From JAZSMS01 sp045536015 (GTDB lineage: Bacteria > Bacillota > Clostridia > Christensenellales > QALW01): 15,187 nt of DNA. The position numbers were made by a program, and so were the translations under genes. Shown here one piece after another: positions 1 through 6,617 of this stretch (positions are counted from its first letter, which is position 1; each line of letters starts with the position of its first letter). The notes below the pieces were generated by a model, which was not told the DNA's origin, did not search any database, and saw nothing but the letters and a program-made list of their open reading frames with translations. The DNA lies in assembly GCA_045536015.1 (NCBI GenBank), contig JAZSMS010000012.1:1-15187 (forward strand), in the 5' to 3' direction.

Positions 1-740
1 AAGAACAAGCTTATAACCGCATCGGCAAGCACAAAACCAAGCAAAATTCCGCCTCGCCACGAACGCAAAAGCGAAGAGAATATCCCGCCTGCAACCAAGG
101 TAAGTGCTATTGCGGCATCGCCGCCCTTAACCACAAAAACAAGCGCGCAAACGCTGCTCCAAAGGCAAGAAGAATACCCAAACGCAATACAAGCAACGCT
201 TGAAGAGAACAGCAGAACGCACTTTGCCGCATCAATACCAAAAAAATTGGTTTTTGGCGTTGATAAAACTAAAAATGCACCAATGCACGCTATCGCCATA
301 ATATCCGCCTTTTCTAAGCTAAGGCGCATTTTAATTTGCAAAAATGAAATTTTTATTCTTTTAAAAAGCGGTGCAATGCAAACGGACGCCGCGGCAGAAA
401 ACATAAGCAGCACTTTATCATATAACTGTGCGTTTATAACAAGTGTTATTGCCAAATAGCTTAAAACTACCGATATTTGCTTAAAAATTAATTTATCGTT
501 ATTTTTAAGCAGCGTAAGCGGAATTGACAAAAGCACAAGTGGCAACAATAGCATAAGCGTTCCTTGCGGCGATAAAAAGTTAAAGCACACCCCAAGGGCA
601 GAGCCCAGCAAAAAGCCGTACAGCATTTTACTTTCCGAAATAACGCACATTGCCGCCGCCGAAAACGGAAACATTCCCGTTAAAAGCTGACACCTTGCAA
701 GCAAAACTCCCGATAAAAACGCATACACACCCTTTTTCAT
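1..740 (-). CDS. spoIIE: Stage II sporulation protein E, N-terminal membrane part (partial)
   Basis: This open frame begins with ATG at 740 and stays open to the left edge (246 codons visible, 3' end missing). I translated it by hand. It starts MKKGVYAFLSGVLLARCQ and is almost wholly hydrophobic, with roughly seven or eight candidate membrane segments broken by short basic loops (for example FKRIKI near residue 126). A PF motif lies near residue 25, and a glycine-rich pair of helices (LVAGGIFSSLL, GGILLGFVLADAVI) lies near residues 215-243. This pattern fits the ten-helix N-terminal region of SpoIIE, whose C-terminal PP2C phosphatase activates sigma-F in the forespore by dephosphorylating SpoIIAA. 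The phosphatase domain would lie outside the window, so the identification rests on the membrane half alone. A GGAGGA site lies 8-9 bases before the ATG. Another polytopic membrane protein is the main alternative. Confidence 0.65.
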   Translation of the reverse strand, partial: MKKGVYAFLSGVLLARCQLLTGMFPFSAAAMCVISESKMLYGFLLGSALGVCFNFLSPQGTLMLLLPLVLLSIPLTLLKNNDKLIFKQISVVLSYLAITLVINAQLYDKVLLMFSAAASVCIAPLFKRIKISFLQIKMRLSLEKADIMAIACIGAFLVLSTPKTNFFGIDAAKCVLLFSSSVACIAFGYSSCLWSSVCALVFVVKGGDAAIALTLVAGGIFSSLLRSWRGGILLGFVLADAVISLF

Positions 741-758
741 TTGTTTTTCCTCCGTGCT

Positions 759-786
759 TTTATATTTTCCGACATTTGATGGTCAA
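759..786 (-). promoter_or_regulatory. Possible sigma-A promoter for the SpoIIE-like gene with a Spo0A-box-like spacer
   Basis: On the minus strand, TTGACC (781-786) is followed after 16 bases by TATAAA (759-764). The spacer holds TGTCGGAA (767-774), one base off the Spo0A box core TGTCGAA. A second TGTCGG lies on the other strand at 818-823. The predicted transcript start would leave a very short leader in front of the ribosome binding site, which weakens the call. Confidence 0.25.
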
Positions 787-861
787 TACTATTTTACAAA
801 AGCGCGGTTAAATAAAGTGTCGGTTTAGGGTAACAGGCTGGTTTAAGTTATAATGCTTTGG

Positions 862-963
862 TTATAAATCATCAACGTCCTGCGTAGGCTTTTGTGTTTT
901 ATCAAGCGGAACACCGGTATAACTGCCTTCAACGTCAGAAATAATTTTCTTTTTCTTTTTCAA
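862..963 (-). CDS. Small conserved clostridial protein (33 aa)
   Basis: This is a 33-codon frame with a TTG start at 963 and a TAA at 862-864. It reads MKKKKK, then IISDVEGSYTGVPLDK, and ends TQDVDDL. An AAGGAG site at 973-978 lies nine bases before the TTG, and no in-frame ATG is available, so the alternative start is well supported. The make-up is a poly-lysine head, a hydrophilic middle with SDVxGSYTG, and an acidic DVDDL tail. It resembles very short hypothetical proteins, with the same SDV-GSYTG-P and DADDL pattern, that I recall as common in Clostridia genomes. Their function is unknown to me. It has no signal peptide or membrane segment. It lies 121 bases upstream of the SpoIIE-like gene on the same strand with no evident terminator between them, and it is divergent from the exoribonuclease gene. 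Confidence 0.7.
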   Translation of the reverse strand: MKKKKKIISDVEGSYTGVPLDKTQKPTQDVDDL

Positions 964-991
964 AATTAATCACTCCTTAAAAAAATATCTC

Positions 992-1020
992 TTCATATTT
1001 TGGGCGCAATATGTTATAAT
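992..1020 (+). promoter_or_regulatory. Promoter of the YhaM-type exoribonuclease gene
   Basis: A perfect TATAAT (1015-1020) is preceded by TG one base upstream (an extended -10, TGTTATAAT). A weak -35, TTCATA (992-997), lies 17 bases upstream. The start codon is 30 bases downstream, with AAGGAG at 1038-1043. Confidence 0.5.
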
Positions 1021-1049
1021 TATTCTAAAGTAAAATTAAGGAGTTATAA

Positions 1050-2003
1050 ATGGAACAAAAAAAACTTTCACTTTTAACCTCGGGCGAGGTTTTTGAAGGC
1101 TTTGTGCTGATAAAATCATTTTCAGTTAAAGTTGGTCAAACGGGCAAAAGTTACGTTGATTTATCTATTGCCGACGCTTTTTCGGAAATAAATGCAAAAA
1201 TATGGAATTATAACGAAGAACAGTTTGCCGAATATAAAGCAAATATTTTAGCAAAGGTGCGTGGCACGGTTACTTCGTGGAATAACACGCTCCAATTAAA
1301 AATAGAGCGTATCCGTCTTGCGCGCGAGGATGACCCGGTAAGCATTTCGGATTTTACTCCAAGTGCGCCAAAGACAGCAGAGGATATGATGGACGTCTTG
1401 TATTCCTACATTTACCGCATAAAAAAAGACGATATCCGTGCAATAGTAGAGTATATAGTAGAAAAGCTTAGTGACAAGCTTTATTACTACCCTGCGGCAC
1501 AGTCTAACCACCATTCGATAAAAGGCGGTCTTTTGTACCACACAACAACTATGCTTGCTGCAGCAGAGGCAATGTGCAAAATTTATACCCAGCTTGATTC
1601 TGACTGGCTTTTTGCAGGTGTTATCTTGCACGACATAGAAAAGACGGAAGAAATGGTTTCTGATGAGCTTGGTCTTGTTAACGACTATTCTCGTAAAGGC
1701 TTGCTTTTAGGTCATATTATCCAAGGCTCCCTCGTTATCGCCGAAGCAGGCAAAGCAGTTTCGGCAAGCGAGCAGACGATTATCCTGCTTCAACATATGA
1801 TAATCTCGCACCATTACGAACCCGAATTTGGCGCCGTTAAGCGCCCGATGTTCCCCGAGGCAGAGATGCTTCACTACCTTGATATGATAGATGCACGTAT
1901 GTATGATTTTACTAAGGCGCTTGATTCCGTTAAAGAGGGCGGTTTTTCTGATAAGCAATGGCTTTTAAATAATCGTCGACTTTATAAAAAAGAACAAGAA
2001 TAA
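1050..2003 (+). CDS. yhaM: YhaM-type 3'-5' exoribonuclease (OB fold + HD domain)
   Basis: This 317-residue protein has the size and layout of Firmicute YhaM/CBF1 proteins, which trim RNA (and DNA in vitro) from the 3' end in the cytoplasm and act alongside PNPase and RNase R. Residues 10-100 form an OB-fold nucleic-acid-binding region (EGFVLIKSFSVKVGQTGKSYVDL, shared with YhaM relatives). Residues 150-290 hold an HD phosphohydrolase domain with the metal-binding set H164, H194-D195 (VILHDIEK), H222 (LLGHII), H254-H255 (IISHHYE) and an aspartate in LDMIDARM near 281. All the core HD residues appear present. The start is fixed by AAGGAG six bases upstream. The gene is followed at once by a hairpin terminator and then a small DUF2508-like gene on the same strand. 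Confidence 0.9.
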   Translation: MEQKKLSLLTSGEVFEGFVLIKSFSVKVGQTGKSYVDLSIADAFSEINAKIWNYNEEQFAEYKANILAKVRGTVTSWNNTLQLKIERIRLAREDDPVSISDFTPSAPKTAEDMMDVLYSYIYRIKKDDIRAIVEYIVEKLSDKLYYYPAAQSNHHSIKGGLLYHTTTMLAAAEAMCKIYTQLDSDWLFAGVILHDIEKTEEMVSDELGLVNDYSRKGLLLGHIIQGSLVIAEAGKAVSASEQTIILLQHMIISHHYEPEFGAVKRPMFPEAEMLHYLDMIDARMYDFTKALDSVKEGGFSDKQWLLNNRRLYKKEQE

Positions 2004-2007
2004 GTAT

Positions 2008-2052
2008 AAAAAATCCCTTTTGCCAATATGCTTTAGCGAAAGGGGTTTTTTT
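2008..2052 (+). terminator. Terminator that overlaps the next gene's ribosome binding site
   Basis: Bases 2008-2023 pair with 2036-2051 (16 pairs, two of them G-U) around a 12-base loop, followed by a run of T. The 3' arm contains the AAAGGGG that must serve as Shine-Dalgarno site for the ATG at 2053. Confidence 0.8.
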
Positions 2053-2253
2053 ATGGATTGTAAAAGCGAAGCAGTGCGCTACGCATACGAAGAATGGCAA
2101 CAGGCAATAAATATTTTTAACAACGTTACCGAGGAAGCAGATATTAATTTTGCTATTTTTAATTTAGAAGCAAAACGGAAAAAATATCTTATGGCACTTA
2201 AAGCAAGTGCCGAGGAAGAAGTTTTTGACGAAAAAAGCGTCGATTTTGCATAA
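2053..2253 (+). CDS. DUF2508 (YaaL)-like small protein (66 aa)
   Basis: This is a 66-residue acidic helical protein. The central part, EEWQQAINIFNNVTEEADI followed by NFAIFNLEAKRKKYLMAL, matches the DUF2508/YaaL family pattern: a W-x-x-A-x-x-x-F-N core, then a D/N-hydrophobic segment with A-x-x-x-L-x-A and a KY pair. Family members are short cytoplasmic proteins of unknown function; B. subtilis YaaL lies near recR and bofA. I place the start at 2053 rather than at the upstream ATG at 2020, because the latter lies inside the terminator hairpin, has no ribosome site and would add a non-helical leader. The ribosome site AAAGGGG is inside the 3' arm of the preceding terminator, so expression probably depends on read-through or hairpin melting. 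A bidirectional terminator starts at its stop codon. Confidence 0.7.
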   Translation: MDCKSEAVRYAYEEWQQAINIFNNVTEEADINFAIFNLEAKRKKYLMALKASAEEEVFDEKSVDFA

Positions 2254-2287
2254 AAAAGCCTATGAGAATTTTCTCATAGGCTTTTTT
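2252..2287. terminator. Bidirectional terminator
   Basis: GCCTATGAGAA (2258-2268) and TTCTCATAGGC (2271-2281) form a perfect stem, flanked by six A on the left and six T on the right. It can end transcription from the DUF2508-like gene on the plus strand and from the first large secreted protein on the minus strand. Confidence 0.92.
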
Positions 2288-2290
2288 GTT

Positions 2291-5200
2291 TTAATCAATT
2301 TCGTCAAAATCAATTGACGGTGTAGATTCAGTTTTAACTACATTAGAGTTTCTTATCGTTGAATACTTTATTTGTTCCTCTCCGTTTTCGTCTTCGTAGC
2401 GAACGTAAGCAACAAAGCTAAGAATTGTACCGCGATTAGAATATTTTCCACCAAGCGAATGGTTATCACCTTTTGTCAAAATATACGTACCGTTATTTAA
2501 AACGCTTCCGTTATCGTCAACTTTGCGGCCTATATATACTCTACCCCTATCGTTTATACCTACGTCATAAAGATCAAGATAACTGCTTGCATATTCAGCA
2601 ATTATAATTCCGTGCTCTAAAATTTCACAGTCTGTAGAAAGCGAACGCTCAGCAATTAAAACAAGCTGTTCTTCGTTATCGGCAACCCTTATGGTTACTG
2701 CAACGGGCTCAACTTCTTCGCCGTAAACGGGCATAATATCAACGTTATCCGTTACGTAGCGCGTATAAATACGTTCATACGAAACTATCTGACCCCAATT
2801 ATCCTTCCAATAAGAAAAGGTTTCTCCATCTTTTTCTTGATCTGCCGTAAACGTTGCAATAGTAAACGGTTCAACGTTACCGTTTACGTTTTCGCCGTTT
2901 ACAGCAACAGTCATATTTTCATTTATTGCTATCGAATAGCCTACAAGTGCAACGTCAGGCTTATCTATATAAACTACCTCAATTTCAGTTAACTCGCCCG
3001 TTACTGCCTGCGCAGCTGCTTCGGCGGTATAATAAGAGGTTTCGCCTATTATATATTTTTCAAACACTTTATTGTAAAGTTTGGGATAATTTTGTATTTT
3101 TTGAACAAGAGAGCTGCCTGCAATAAAGCTATCGTAAACAACGCGTCTTCCCGTTGCATCAATGTAGAACATATTAACGTTCTTTACTTCATCATCAAGT
3201 TCATCGTATGCAACGTCAAGCTCGGTATAATTGCCGTAGGCAATAAACGAGCATTGATTTGTGCCAAGTATTTTTCCCTTAACGTCAGAATATTGAACGC
3301 TGACAGGGGTATATACGCCAAGCTGATTAAACTGAATCTGTACCTGCGCATTTTGAACAACGTTAAATCTTATGGTATTATCATTATTATTTATTGTAAA
3401 ATTAACATTTTCATTATTTGCAGTAACGGTAAGCATACTTTCACTAAGTTCATCAACGTTACCGTTAACGTTGATTTTTACAATATTATTGTTTTGCGGT
3501 ATTGCGATATTATCCTTAACAACGTTACCGTTTACGTCATACGTCTTATTTTCGGCTTCGTGCTCACGGTATAAAGTGATAGCGAGCTTAACCGCATCAA
3601 GATTATCTCTGTTTACCTCGCCCTCAACAACGTTACCGTTTGTATCAAGTTTAATATTGGGGCAGAACCAGCCGCCTTCGTTAAACTCATTCCAAGCATA
3701 AATTAAAACGGTATTACTATTAAAGGTCATTGCATTTTCTTTATTGTAATTAAGCATATTAAGCACGTGCTCGGTTATTTCACTGGGTGTAGGAAGCTCA
3801 CCCGACGTAGCGCTGTTTGAAAGCTTGTTACCGTTTGCCGGAACACTGTTCCACGAAACAGGATTTAAAATACGCGGCTCGGTATTATATCCAAGCGTTA
3901 TTATCGGTACTACCGAAATATTACCTTTTTGTGCAATAGGCGCAACTGCCCTCATTATGTTAAGATTATGTTTTGCCGTAGCGCTATATTTAACAACCGT
4001 TATGGTAGTAGGCTTGTCTGCAGGATCTAATTCACTTTTTAATGCAGCTATTTCTTTTGTATACTTTTCGTCTTCAGTAGCTGCCGATGAACCTGCGGCA
4101 GTTGCATACCAACCTGTTGCATCAACACCAAGTGTTTCGGCTTCTTCGGCACTTTGGTAGGTATTATTACCCATAACTATTACGTAAGCGGGTGCACCTA
4201 CTTCGCCGTATTTAACCTTTTGTGCAACTGCAAGCTTGCGTCGAATAAGCTCTACAAACGAATTTGTTGCTACGCTATTTCCACCATAAATATAAACTAC
4301 GGGCATTCCGTTAATGGTGTACCAATACTCTTCGGTCATAGCGTTTGCCATTGCATCAAGATCCTGCGTATCTCTTTGCAGGATAGCGCACATTTTTATT
4401 CTGTTATTAAGTCCGCGTGTTTGTATATGATATCTATAAGCACTTGTATAGAATTCTCTTGTCTTTTCATTCCACAAATACGCCATAAAGTCAACGCCCG
4501 CCTCTATTGCGTATTCCATTTCTTGTGCCCAAATTTCCTGAGTAAATTCAGGGAACTCGGCAACACCGTTAGATACGTCACCGCGAACGGCAGTACCTAT
4601 CTGATCTTCGGTAATATTTTTGTTAATAGTTGCAAAAAACGGAAGGTGGAATTGATAATCTACAACCGATAAGCTTCGTGCTTCTTGGGTAGAATTTTGG
4701 TCGTTTGAATTACAAAAATCCCAAAATTCCTGTTCTGTTGACTTTGTCCACCACTCATCCTGACTTTCAAACCACATCTGATAATAAATAGCACCGATTC
4801 CCGTACGATTAGAACGTATTACATCTTCGTAAGGAATACGCTCAACAGGCTGAGTGTTAAAAACATCTGCATTATAATCTTGCTTTGTTAAGCAGAAATT
4901 ATCAAATATAAGCTCAGTAGGAGTTGATGAGTTAAAATTAGTTTGTGCTGCACGGAACGCAATTTGATTTATTTCATATGTACCTTGAACCTTTTCAGGA
5001 ACATTGATGGTCGCAGTAACATGATGCCACTCGCTTCCCGTTACCGTAGCCGTTGCAGTTGCTTCGCTGCCGTAAAGATACTGTGCATAAACCTGATTAT
5101 TGGCATTCTTCTCTTTTGCCTTAATTTCAACACTTGCTCTAATTGTTGAGCTTTCGCTAGGGTTAAGTGCCTTAACGTCAAAGGATAACGTATATTCGCC

Positions 5201-6412
5201 TGCGCCCTGCTCATCAAACAAGGTTTTTGCATAAGTTCCGCTTACTGCAGGGAGAGCATAACTTACTTTTCTGTTTGTGACAAGCAAAAAGTGGTTTCCC
5301 TCAGTTGCAGTTACGGCAGTTCTAAATGCATTTTGACCAAACGACGTTGTTGACTCGTCAACAAGATTTTCGCCCATCTGATAATTATCAGGACCTGCAA
5401 GCGTATAGCAATCCAAATAAAAATTAGGTTTTGGGCTTTGTCCTTTGTCTGAAAATTGAAGTTCTATCTGAGTTATAGCTTCTGAAGAAACTTCAAAAAA
5501 TCCCTCTACCTTAGTCCAGTTATTACCGTTTATTACACACGTAGGAGTCGTTGATATCCACGTACCCTTATTGTTAGCATCATAAGTCACAGGCATTACG
5601 GCAAGAGTTACTGTATCATCAATATTTTCACATTTTACGTAAAACGAATAATAATACACGCCTATGCCGCTATAAAGTGCCGTGTTTCTGACAAATCTCA
5701 ATCCTGAATAGTTCTCTACACGGTTTGATATCTTTGCAGAATAATTACCGCTAAAAGCTTCTTGCGATCTTTCAATCGTTACATTACCGTTCTTACTCCA
5801 ATTTGTAGGCAAGGTTAACGAAGAATTCCAGTTTTCTAAATCATAATTATAATTTTCTAAAAGGTTATTTACGGTAATTTCTGCAAAAACAATTTCATCA
5901 ACAATGATGTCATACGCTTTTGAGGCACTATAATCAAACTGATATATACCTAACGTTACCGTTTGACCTGCCGTAAGATCAATGGTGCCTTGAACTAACG
6001 TCCACGTATTATTTTTAACCGTAGTCTTACCGCCCAAATATTCGGTTCCGCCAATGTTGAAACGAACACCCATAGTAAAATTTGATGTTGCCGCAAAAGC
6101 CTTAACGTAGTATGAATAATAATACGTTCCTGCTTTGCTAACGGTTTGTACTATTTCTGGTCCTGCCGAGGCAGAAGTTCTGTTAGCTGCAGAAATAACG
6201 TATCCGTCACCATCGTGCGAAAGATCTTCGGCACGAGTAAAGTCTGCGTTACCGCTATTCCACGGACCAATATGTTCTTCAAACCCGGGCTGATAACCGT
6301 ACGCTTCAAAAAGGTTTGGGAGCTCTTGTGCGCTTACGGCAAGAGTTAAGCCTGTAAACGTGCTTATAACAAGCGCCATTATCAATGCTATTGATAAAAT
6401 TTTGTTTTTCAT
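2291..6412 (-). CDS. Large secreted GH99/WbsX-like glycan-active protein, paralogue A (1373 aa)
   Basis: A signal peptide (MKNKILSIALIMALV..., likely cleaved after VSA at residue 28) marks it as exported. Residues 30-180, 185-345 and 350-510 look like three carbohydrate-binding-like beta-sandwich domains; repeated signs are YYYSYYVKA, YYYSFYVKC, YTLSFDVKA and WT-V/WHHV strands. Residues 530-950 resemble the GH99/WbsX-like TIM barrel: IGAIYYQMWF, QEARSLSVVDYQFHLPFF, EYAIEAGVDFMAYLW, INGMPVVYIYG and YAWNEFNEGGW. E909 and E912 in NEFNEG sit where GH99 endomannosidases keep their catalytic ExxE pair (NEWHEG in human MANEA). Residues 975-1373 are a beta-rich module shared with the neighbouring paralogue, including a 'FSYWKD...YTRYVT' bacterial-repeat-like stretch; the protein ends PSIDFDEID. 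No LPxTG, SLH or dockerin is seen. The substrate is unknown. AAAGGAGGT sets the start. Confidence 0.8.
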   Translation of the reverse strand: MKNKILSIALIMALVISTFTGLTLAVSAQELPNLFEAYGYQPGFEEHIGPWNSGNADFTRAEDLSHDGDGYVISAANRTSASAGPEIVQTVSKAGTYYYSYYVKAFAATSNFTMGVRFNIGGTEYLGGKTTVKNNTWTLVQGTIDLTAGQTVTLGIYQFDYSASKAYDIIVDEIVFAEITVNNLLENYNYDLENWNSSLTLPTNWSKNGNVTIERSQEAFSGNYSAKISNRVENYSGLRFVRNTALYSGIGVYYYSFYVKCENIDDTVTLAVMPVTYDANNKGTWISTTPTCVINGNNWTKVEGFFEVSSEAITQIELQFSDKGQSPKPNFYLDCYTLAGPDNYQMGENLVDESTTSFGQNAFRTAVTATEGNHFLLVTNRKVSYALPAVSGTYAKTLFDEQGAGEYTLSFDVKALNPSESSTIRASVEIKAKEKNANNQVYAQYLYGSEATATATVTGSEWHHVTATINVPEKVQGTYEINQIAFRAAQTNFNSSTPTELIFDNFCLTKQDYNADVFNTQPVERIPYEDVIRSNRTGIGAIYYQMWFESQDEWWTKSTEQEFWDFCNSNDQNSTQEARSLSVVDYQFHLPFFATINKNITEDQIGTAVRGDVSNGVAEFPEFTQEIWAQEMEYAIEAGVDFMAYLWNEKTREFYTSAYRYHIQTRGLNNRIKMCAILQRDTQDLDAMANAMTEEYWYTINGMPVVYIYGGNSVATNSFVELIRRKLAVAQKVKYGEVGAPAYVIVMGNNTYQSAEEAETLGVDATGWYATAAGSSAATEDEKYTKEIAALKSELDPADKPTTITVVKYSATAKHNLNIMRAVAPIAQKGNISVVPIITLGYNTEPRILNPVSWNSVPANGNKLSNSATSGELPTPSEITEHVLNMLNYNKENAMTFNSNTVLIYAWNEFNEGGWFCPNIKLDTNGNVVEGEVNRDNLDAVKLAITLYREHEAENKTYDVNGNVVKDNIAIPQNNNIVKINVNGNVDELSESMLTVTANNENVNFTINNNDNTIRFNVVQNAQVQIQFNQLGVYTPVSVQYSDVKGKILGTNQCSFIAYGNYTELDVAYDELDDEVKNVNMFYIDATGRRVVYDSFIAGSSLVQKIQNYPKLYNKVFEKYIIGETSYYTAEAAAQAVTGELTEIEVVYIDKPDVALVGYSIAINENMTVAVNGENVNGNVEPFTIATFTADQEKDGETFSYWKDNWGQIVSYERIYTRYVTDNVDIMPVYGEEVEPVAVTIRVADNEEQLVLIAERSLSTDCEILEHGIIIAEYASSYLDLYDVGINDRGRVYIGRKVDDNGSVLNNGTYILTKGDNHSLGGKYSNRGTILSFVAYVRYEDENGEEQIKYSTIRNSNVVKTESTPSIDFDEID

Positions 6413-6443
6413 TGTCTATTACCTCCTTTAATTTTGTTTAATC

Positions 6444-6463
6444 ACCATAGCATCTATTATGGT
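6444..6463. promoter_or_regulatory. Operator-like inverted repeat in the leader of paralogue A
   Basis: ACCATA (6444-6449) and TATGGT (6458-6463) form an inverted repeat with eight bases between, at about +2 to +21 of the predicted transcript. It could be an operator or a weak RNA hairpin; its function is inferred from position only. Confidence 0.25.
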
Positions 6464-6471
6464 ACACTAAT

Positions 6472-6500
6472 ATTATAATATTCTTATTATATAACGTAAA
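6472..6500 (-). promoter_or_regulatory. Promoter of paralogue A
   Basis: On the minus strand, TTTACG (6495-6500), 17 bases, then a perfect TATAAT (6472-6477). This leaves a leader of about 53 bases before the ATG at 6412. Confidence 0.65.
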
Positions 6501-6573
6501 ATACTTTGTACAGTTTTTTAATTACAGCACGGTTTAATGGCGAATTTTGGCGTTTTTTGACTTTTTTATAGCA

Positions 6574-6605
6574 AAAAAGCACCTGCCTCAAAGCAGGTGC
6601 TTTTT
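6574..6605. terminator. Terminator after paralogue B (can act in both directions)
   Basis: A 13-pair stem joins AAAAAGCACCTGC (6574-6586) to GCAGGTGCTTTTT (6593-6605) around a six-base loop. It lies 12 bases past the stop of the second large secreted gene and has T runs on either strand. Confidence 0.92.
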
Positions 6606-6617
6606 CTATTTTATTTT

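Noticed and set aside
247..459. Plus-strand open frame of 70 codons
   Set aside because: It is antisense to the SpoIIE-like membrane protein, has no ribosome site, and its composition is that of a shadow frame.
2020..2052. Earlier ATG start for the DUF2508-like protein
   Set aside because: It lies inside the terminator hairpin with no Shine-Dalgarno site, while the ATG at 2053 has AAAGGGG at the right distance.
3092..3574. Plus-strand open frames (also near 4154-4672 and 11908-12392) of 110-170 codons
   Set aside because: They lie antisense to long, well-supported genes, lack ribosome sites and family signatures, and arise from the codon bias of the opposite strand.
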